Positions 62,629 to 64,000 of a stretch of DNA of 64,000 nt are shown piece after piece. The DNA comes from Ichthyophis bannanicus (lineage: Eukaryota; Chordata; Amphibia; Gymnophiona; Ichthyophiidae): NCBI GenBank assembly GCA_033557465.1, contig CM066033.1:1243425523-1243489522 (forward strand), given 5' to 3'. Under the pieces are notes generated by a model that saw only the letters and a list, made by a program, of their open reading frames with translations, ran no database searches and was not told where the DNA came from. The stretch's first letter is position 1. The number at the start of each line of letters is the position of its first letter. The position numbers and the translations under genes are program-made.

Positions 62629-64000
62629 AGGAGAATTTGGTGATAAACATCTCCGGTCAATCGATCCCTCCGGAGTCCCTTTTATTATTACAGAAGGGAT
62701 TATCATATGTACCCAAATTGTATCATGATCCTTTTCAGTTCCGTATAGATTTTGCAAAATTTATGCGCAAACTGCATTTAAAAACTTTTTTTGTATCAGA
62801 GAGTGTGGCTGATCAGGAAGTAGTTCCATCTGATACAGGTTTGCGGGTCCCAAGAATTCCCTTACCTTTTAAATCTACTTGGGTTCCCCCTAATCCCGCT
62901 CCACCGGCCTTACAAGTGTTTCAGGATTTAGTCTTGGCAGACGTTCGACGCCTAGAGGACACTACGAGGAGAAGTAAATCCTTCTTAACAAGATCGGAAG
63001 AACAGGCATTACGTCACTTACGGGAACGTAAGGATTTGGTCATCAGGAGAGCAGATAAGGGAGGAGCAATAGTGCTTTTGGATCGGCACTACTACATCTC
63101 GGAGGCACTACAACAATTGCAAGATGAACATACCTATAAGGTTTTGGAGTCTGATCCTACGCCTCTGTTACGAGCAGAAATTAAAGAGATCACGTTGGCA
63201 GCTTTGCAACAGCATTTGATGAATAAGAAAGAATTTCGCTATTTGAATAGCGAATCCAGTTCCTTAGCACAGTTTTATACTGTGCCTAAGATCCATAAGA
63301 ATTTATCCTCCCCTCCTGGGCGCCCCATAGTGTCAACAAGGGGGACTCCCTTGGAGCCGGTCTCCACGTACATCGATTCATTTTTGCGTCCACTTTTGGG
63401 ACGAGTTCCATCTTTTTTGAAAGACACCACGCATTTTTTGAATGTCCTAGACAGCAGCGCTCAATGGGCTGACACAGTTGATACCATTCTGGTGACATTG
63501 GATGTGACCGCGCTGTATACTAGCATTCCGCAGGAGGCAGCGTTGTCGGTAGTGGAGAAATTTCTACAGGATCGGGGCGACTTGTCTAATGTCATCATCA
63601 GTATGTTGTTGAAATTATCAGAATTGGTGATTTGCCATAACGTGTTTCAATTCCAAGGAATAGTTTACCAACAGATAGCCGGCGTCGCCATGGGGGCTAC
63701 CTGTGCCCCGTCGATCGCGAATTTGTATATGGCCACTTTTGAACAGCAGTGGCTGGAACAATCGACATATGGGAACAACATTGTACAGTGGCAGCGATTC
63801 ATTGATGACATTTTTTTGATATGGCGGGGGACGGAAGAAGATTTACAATCATTTTTTGATTGGCTTAATTCCCGAGATTCCCATATTAAGTTTACAATGC
63901 AATATGATAGATACAAGATTCATTTCCTGGATGTGGAGGTCTCAAGGGGTTGCCATATGTGGAACACCACTATTTATCGGAAGGAAACTGACCGCAACAC
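62499..64000 (+). CDS. PLE reverse transcriptase, open to the window edge (partial)
   Basis: Frame 0 is open from after the stop at 62496 to the end, ~500 codons. The coding start is uncertain; the first ATG in frame is near 62764. Blocks in order: RKDLVIRRADKGGAIVLLD (~63030), AQFYTVPKIHKN (~63270), PPGRPIVSTRGTPLEPVSTY (~63317), ILVTLDVTALYTSIPQEAAL (~63488), GVAMGATCAPSIANLYMA (~63680) and the catalytic WQRFIDDIFLIW (~63791). The rest of the RT and the GIY-YIG domain lie outside the window. Confidence 0.9.

Larger units (their letters stand above)
62225..64000 (+). mobile_element. PLE copy, plus strand, runs off the window
   Basis: Begins mid-element at about 62225-62229 (an a7 run shared with the inverted copy) and continues to the window end. 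Bases 63815-64000 are the exact reverse complement of about 62039-62224. Coding text is open throughout. This back-to-back order of a truncated inverted copy and a longer copy is known for Penelope elements. Confidence 0.87.

Overview
This window looks like vertebrate intergenic DNA. My best guess is an amphibian such as a caecilian, because CR1-type LINE tails, L2-type LINEs, DIRS and Ngaro tyrosine-recombinase retrotransposons, Penelope-like elements (PLEs), hAT and Harbinger-like DNA elements and tRNA-derived SINEs all occur together. That guess rests on repeat content only. I found no convincing host gene exon, rRNA gene, functional tRNA gene or CRISPR array. Nearly every long open frame is a piece of a transposable element or the antisense shadow of one.

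Layout. 1-9146: a plus-strand CR1 LINE split by a ~5.7 kb L1/Tx1-like LINE (2308-8007) with a 16-bp target-site duplication (TSD). 9147-18060: CR1 and SINE scraps, then an old L2-like LINE split twice, by a 3.8 kb Harbinger-like terminal-inverted-repeat element (10229-14051) and by a 3.1 kb non-autonomous hAT (14707-17829) carrying a long hairpin and a G-rich minisatellite. 18061-27126: poorly classified sequence, another CR1, then a DIRS element (21177-27126) with terminal inverted repeats and an internal complementary region. 27127-34370: L2, a second related copy of the hAT family (29195-31226), an internally inverted PLE with a hammerhead relic, and an L2 containing an LTR-like insert. 34370-41110: a Ngaro-type element with intact Gag, RT-RNase H, tyrosine recombinase and SGNH hydrolase frames and two intron-like segments. 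41111-60620: nested minus-strand CR1 copies interrupted by RTE, L2 and PLE pieces, including one canonical hammerhead ribozyme; a monomer-like 5' array; an inverted duplication; nested hAT and Harbinger MITEs; a decayed L2. 60621-64000: two PLE copies in inverted orientation with open reading frames, running off the window end.

How parts relate. LINE machineries (CR1, L2, L1/Tx1, RTE) explain the truncated copies. The tRNA-derived SINE shares its 3' tail with L2 copies here, which suggests L2-driven mobilisation. The Ngaro, DIRS and PLE systems are each recognisable as self-contained. Several insertions can be checked inside the window by TSDs or by a related copy lacking the insert, which gives a partial order of events. 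All family calls are from reading translations and motifs by eye; no database search was run.
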